A model generated the notes under the pieces. The model was not told the origin of the DNA, did not search any database, and worked only from the letters and a program-made list of their open reading frames with translations. 64,000 nt of DNA from Alphaproteobacteria bacterium. GTDB lineage: Bacteria > Pseudomonadota > Alphaproteobacteria > M2410. Of this stretch, positions 60,031 through 64,000 are shown piece after piece (within the stretch, counting starts at the first letter, position 1; each line of letters opens with the position of its first letter). The stretch lies in NCBI GenBank assembly GCA_006226415.1, contig SBGZ01000085.1, forward strand, positions 29,348 through 93,347, written 5' to 3'. A program made the position numbers and the translations under genes.

Positions 60031-60513
60031 ATGATCTCTCTTGATTCCCAGGATATGAGGATATTGGAAATCCTTCAGGAAGATGGCGCCAAGCCCACTG
60101 CTGAAATCGCGGAGATGGTTGGCTTGTCCCTCTCCCCCTGTTGGCGCCGCATCCGCCGTCTGCGCGACGCGGGCGTGATCGCCAAGGATGTAGCGCTTCT
60201 CGATCGCCACGCCATCGGGCTCGAAATTGATGCGGTGACCCGCGTTACCCTATCTGCCCAACAGGCCAGCGAACGCGACAGCTTCGAAAGTTGGGCCGTC
60301 AAATGCTCGGAAATCGTCGAATGCCTCTCCCTCTCCGGCGACACGGATTATATCCTGCGCATCCTGGTACCCGACTTGGCGGCTTATGAGCATTTTTTGA
60401 CCTCGGAGCTCCTCAATCAGGGATGTGTCAGTTCGGTAAGCTCTTCCTTTGTGCTGCGCGAAGTCAAAAAGACAACGGCTCTACCCCTGCCTGCGACTGC
60501 GGGACCTTCATAA
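60031..60513 (+). CDS. Lrp/AsnC family transcriptional regulator
   Basis: LDSQDMRILEILQEDGAKPTAEIAEMVGLSLSPCWRRIRRLRDAGVI; AsnC ligand-binding domain. Confidence 0.95.
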   Translation: MISLDSQDMRILEILQEDGAKPTAEIAEMVGLSLSPCWRRIRRLRDAGVIAKDVALLDRHAIGLEIDAVTRVTLSAQQASERDSFESWAVKCSEIVECLSLSGDTDYILRILVPDLAAYEHFLTSELLNQGCVSSVSSSFVLREVKKTTALPLPATAGPS

Positions 60514-60635
60514 ACGGCGTAAAATCGTCACAGGATTTAAAAAGGGACTCATATTTTGCCTGTGAAATGTATAAGGTGACGCCTCGTTTTTGATAAGAAA
60601 TGCCGCCATCCGAATGGCGGTCGGAGGAAAACCCC

Positions 60636-62483
60636 ATGCCGATCTATAAAGCCCCCGTCGACGACTACATGTTCCTGCTTTACGAGCTGTTCAATGTGCA
60701 GTCCGAGGACGAAATCCCCGGTTACGCCGATCTATCCCCTGATCTGGTGAGCGCCGTTCTTGAAGGAGGCGCCAAAATCGCTGAGGAGGTTCTCTTCCCG
60801 CTCAATCAGATCGGCGACGAAGAAGGCTGCCACCTGGAAAATGGCGTTGTCCGGACACCAAAGGGTTTCAAAGAAGCCTTCAAGGAATTTAATGACGGCG
60901 GCTGGAATCGCCTCGGTGCCTCTGAGGAAATGGGCGGCGCGGGCCTTCCTGGCGTCGTCTCCTTTGCGGTCACCGAGATGATGACCTCCGCCAACCAGGC
61001 CTTCACCATGTATCCGGGCCTCACCATGGCCGCCTATTCCGCCCTTCAGGCCACAGGCGAACCTTGGATGAAGGAACATGTCGTCAGCCGAATGGTTGAA
61101 GGCGATTGGACCGGCACCATGTGTCTGACCGAGCCCCACTGCGGCACCGACCTGAAACTGATGAAAACCAAAGCGGTCGAACAGGAAGACGGCACCTACC
61201 GCCTCACCGGAACCAAGATCTTCATCTCGGGCGGCGACCACGACATGACGGACAACATCATTCACATGGTCATTGCCAAGATCCCGGATGAAGATGGCAA
61301 GCTGCAGGATGATCTCTCCACCGTGAATTTTTTCATGGTGCCAAAGGTCTTGGTCAATCCCGAAGACGGCTCGCTCATGGAACGCAACAATGTCTCTGTC
61401 GGGTCCGTTGAAAAGAAGATGGGCATCAAGGGCAACGCCACCTGCGTCATGAATTTCGATGATGCCGTGGCTTACCGCCTCGGCCCGAAGCCGCAAAAGA
61501 AATCAGAAGGCGGCGAAAAGAAAAGATCCGCTTCTGCGGGTATGAGAGGCATGTTCGGCATGATGAATGGCGCGCGCATGGGCGTCGGCCTGCAAGGCAT
61601 CGCCATTGGCGAAATCGCCTATCAGAACGCCGCCGCCTATGCCAAGGATCGCCTGGCGGGCCGCGCCCTCACCGGGGCTGAAAATCCGGAAGGACCCGCA
61701 GACCCCATCCTGGTGCACCCGGACGTGCGCCGCATGCTGTTGAAATCCCGTGCCTTTGTCGAAGGCGCCCGCGCCCTCTTCGGCTGGACCTCAATCCTGT
61801 CCTCCAAGGCCTTTTTTGCCAAAGACGAGGAAGAGCGGCAGGACGCCGCCGCACTCTCCAATCTGATGACACCCATCATCAAGGCCTATTTCACCGATCT
61901 CGGGTTTGAAGCTGCTAACAACTCACTGCAATGCTTCGGCGGACACGGTTACATCCGCGAGCATGGGATGGAGCAATATGTCCGCGACGCCCGCATCAAT
62001 CAGGTCTACGAAGGCGCCAATGGCGTCCAGGCCCTTGACCTGGTGGGCCGCAAGCTCAATGCCGCAGGCGGTCGTGGCCCTATGGCCTTCTTCAAGGCGG
62101 TGGATGATTTTGTCGCTGAGAACGAAGGCAATGCCGACATGAAAGAATTCACCGATCCGCTCAAACGCGCATCGGAAGATCTCAAACAGGCAACTTTCTG
62201 GCTGGCAGAAAACGGCCTTAAAGACCCCAATAATGCGGCCGCCGCCTCCACCGACTATCTGCATATGTTCGGGACCGTGGCGCTCGGCCTCATGTGGGGC
62301 CGCATGGCCAAAGTCTCTCTGGCCAAGCTTACCGCAGGCGAAGGCAACCCGGATTTCTACAAGGGTAAAATCGTTCGCGCCCGCTTCTGGGCCGAACGCG
62401 CTCTGCCGGACACGGCTTCCCAGTTGATGCGGGCCACAGCCGGGGCCGATAATCTGATGGAGCTCGCCGAAGACGCCTTTTAA
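60636..62483 (+). CDS. Acyl-CoA dehydrogenase (long, C-terminal domain type)
   Basis: MPIYKAPVDDYMFLLYELFNVQ; MCLTEPHCGTDLKLMKTKA; QCFGGHGYIREHGMEQYVRDARINQVYEGANGVQALDLVGRKL. Confidence 0.95.
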   Translation: MPIYKAPVDDYMFLLYELFNVQSEDEIPGYADLSPDLVSAVLEGGAKIAEEVLFPLNQIGDEEGCHLENGVVRTPKGFKEAFKEFNDGGWNRLGASEEMGGAGLPGVVSFAVTEMMTSANQAFTMYPGLTMAAYSALQATGEPWMKEHVVSRMVEGDWTGTMCLTEPHCGTDLKLMKTKAVEQEDGTYRLTGTKIFISGGDHDMTDNIIHMVIAKIPDEDGKLQDDLSTVNFFMVPKVLVNPEDGSLMERNNVSVGSVEKKMGIKGNATCVMNFDDAVAYRLGPKPQKKSEGGEKKRSASAGMRGMFGMMNGARMGVGLQGIAIGEIAYQNAAAYAKDRLAGRALTGAENPEGPADPILVHPDVRRMLLKSRAFVEGARALFGWTSILSSKAFFAKDEEERQDAAALSNLMTPIIKAYFTDLGFEAANNSLQCFGGHGYIREHGMEQYVRDARINQVYEGANGVQALDLVGRKLNAAGGRGPMAFFKAVDDFVAENEGNADMKEFTDPLKRASEDLKQATFWLAENGLKDPNNAAAASTDYLHMFGTVALGLMWGRMAKVSLAKLTAGEGNPDFYKGKIVRARFWAERALPDTASQLMRATAGADNLMELAEDAF

Positions 62484-62489
62484 GGCGTT

Positions 62490-62572
62490 CATTGGCGGCT
62501 TCGGTGGATGAGGGGTCGCTCCCCTCACCCAAAACACTCGTCGTGTTTTGACCTCTCCCTGAGGGAGAGGTG
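62490..62572. repeat. Cluster of consecutive short hairpins between convergent genes
   Basis: GAGGGG-TCGCT-CCCCTC (62510-62526), AAAACAC-TCGTC-GTGTTTT (62531-62549), CCTCTCCCT/AGGGAGAGG (62552-62570). Confidence 0.65.
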
Positions 62573-62574
62573 AT

Positions 62575-63471
62575 CTATACCGCTTCCTTCGCAAGCACGT
62601 GATCTGTAATCAGCTCGCTAATCCGCGCGCTCAATTTGAGCGGCAGGTCGTGCCCCATGTCCTCAATGACCTCAAGGCGCGCACCCGGGATCTTATTGGC
62701 CGTATCTTCTCCGTGCGCCAAAGGCACCAGCGGGTCAATTCGCCCATGAATCACCAGCGTCGGCGCGGTGATGGTTCTTAAGATCTCTGAGCGATCCCCC
62801 GTGGCGACAATCGCCGCATACTGCCGCAAATATCCTTTGGGATAATAACAGCGGTCATAGGCAGCGGCGGCTCTGGCATAGAGCACCTCGTCCTCATCAA
62901 TAACACCCGCGGCAGAGCCGTTGACCTTGTTCGATTTGACCGCGTTCTCAATGATATCTTCGCGCGCACCACTCTTGGGGCGCTCATTGAGCGTACGCAT
63001 CGCCGCCTCTGTTGCCGGTGGCAGAGAGCGGTCTCCGGTTGAGGACATGATGCTCGTCAGCGAGAGCGCCCGCTCCGGATAAGAGCCGACAACGAGTTGC
63101 GCAATCATGCCGCCCATGGACATGCCCATGATATGCGCCTTGTCAATCTCTAGGCCATCCATGACGCCGATGACATCTGCCGCCATGTCGTGCAGCGTAT
63201 AGGGAACCTGCGGTTCGCCGCCCGCCATCACATCCGCAATGATCTCGCCGATGTCCGGAACTCTGTCATCCCCCATTTTTTCACTGAGACCCACGTCCCG
63301 ATTATCGAAAGTGACAACATGAAGTCCCTTGCCCACCAGCCCTTGCAAAAATTCCGGCGTCCAGCCAATCATCTGCGTGCCAAGGCCGCGAATAACCACC
63401 AGGGTCGGGTCCTCTGGATCTCCATGTGTTTCATATTCAAGTTGAAGACCGTTGGCCTTGATCTGCGCCAT
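62575..63471 (-). CDS. Alpha/beta hydrolase
   Basis: MAQIKANGLQLEYETHGDPEDPTLVVIRGLGTQMIGW; GMSMGGMIAQ; start corrected to 63471. Confidence 0.93.
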   Translation of the reverse strand: MAQIKANGLQLEYETHGDPEDPTLVVIRGLGTQMIGWTPEFLQGLVGKGLHVVTFDNRDVGLSEKMGDDRVPDIGEIIADVMAGGEPQVPYTLHDMAADVIGVMDGLEIDKAHIMGMSMGGMIAQLVVGSYPERALSLTSIMSSTGDRSLPPATEAAMRTLNERPKSGAREDIIENAVKSNKVNGSAAGVIDEDEVLYARAAAAYDRCYYPKGYLRQYAAIVATGDRSEILRTITAPTLVIHGRIDPLVPLAHGEDTANKIPGARLEVIEDMGHDLPLKLSARISELITDHVLAKEAV

Positions 63472-63490
63472 GATTATTCCTCCGATTTTT

Positions 63491-64000
63491 TTATTCTTTG
63501 ATCGCCCCGGTAAAGGCAACAACGTGAGACACGACAATGGAACCGAGATCGGGCGTGATCTCATGACCCATGCCATCAATGATGACCAACTGAGCGCCAG
63601 GCACCAGCGATGCAACGCTTTCACCCGCCGCCAGCGGAATGAGCGGATCGTCCCGCCCGTGAATAACAAGTGTCGGCACGTCAATCTCTTGAAGCCGCTC
63701 GACATTGGGACCAGATACCATGGCCGCCGCCATCTGCCGCGCCGCACCGATGGGGTAGTGACATCGGGCAATGCCCGTCTCTGCCCGCTGGCGCAGATAA
63801 TCCGGACTCGCCTTGTATCTTGAGCCCTCCAGGATCTGCCAAAGCTTAACCACATGAGCGACTAAGGCCTCATGCTCTTCCGGCAAGGGCGCCATCAAGG
63901 CCTCTCGCGCTTTTGGGTTCCCGGGCGGCAGAGACGGATCGCCGGAAGTCGACATGGCGCTGATCAGGCTCGTCACCCGTTCCGGAGAACGGAAGGCCAC
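63491..64000 (-). CDS. Alpha/beta hydrolase, C-terminal part (runs off right edge)
   Basis: C-terminal portion homologous to neighbouring hydrolase: SAMSTSGDPSLPPGNPKAREAL; PTLVIHGRDDPLIPLAAGESVASLVPGAQLVIIDGMGHE. Confidence 0.9.
   Translation of the reverse strand: MAFRSPERVTSLISAMSTSGDPSLPPGNPKAREALMAPLPEEHEALVAHVVKLWQILEGSRYKASPDYLRQRAETGIARCHYPIGAARQMAAAMVSGPNVERLQEIDVPTLVIHGRDDPLIPLAAGESVASLVPGAQLVIIDGMGHEITPDLGSIVVSHVVAFTGAIKE

Noticed and set aside
60732-61496. 254-aa minus-strand ORF
   Set aside because: Antisense to the acyl-CoA dehydrogenase; shadow ORF.
1-64000. CRISPR array, prophage or IS element
   Set aside because: No regularly spaced repeats, phage structural genes or transposase-like ORFs seen on reading all frames in the ORF track; XerD at the left edge is the chromosomal dimer-resolution type.

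Overview
The window looks like an alphaproteobacterial chromosome segment, judged from gene content and order (xerD | aroK-aroB-CorC/bolA/DnaJ/cobS/cobT, then the Suv3-like helicase-S4-fdxA-carD block). Most of it is housekeeping or catabolic genes, densely packed on both strands. Recognisable blocks: a truncated xerD at the left edge; shikimate genes; cobS and cobT with a secreted protein between them; rpmB; fdxA/carD; a minus-strand catabolic run (2 GST-like, sulfatase, 2 acyl-CoA dehydrogenases); a flavin-dependent halogenase behind an RND efflux pump; psd-pssA; amidohydrolase-CobW-like GTPase-CYP153-like P450; a PA2778/PA2779-like pair; tRNA-Arg(CCT); nitrilase; a phenylalanine/tyrosine catabolic set (phhA-fah-maiA) with a divergent Lrp/AsnC regulator; and tandem alpha/beta hydrolases at the right edge. 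The best candidate for an undescribed system is the two-gene cassette at about 51.2-55.5 kb. Its first gene encodes a SLOG/LOG-like nucleotide-binding domain fused to a predicted 4-TM region. Its second encodes TIR-3TM-seven WD40 repeats-3TM. The cassette has its own promoter-like sequences, an operator-like palindrome and a closing bidirectional terminator. It resembles predicted nucleotide-signalling/defence effectors, but function is inference. No CRISPR array, prophage, IS element or integrase (other than XerD) was seen. All calls are from reading the sequence and ORF translations; no database search was run.
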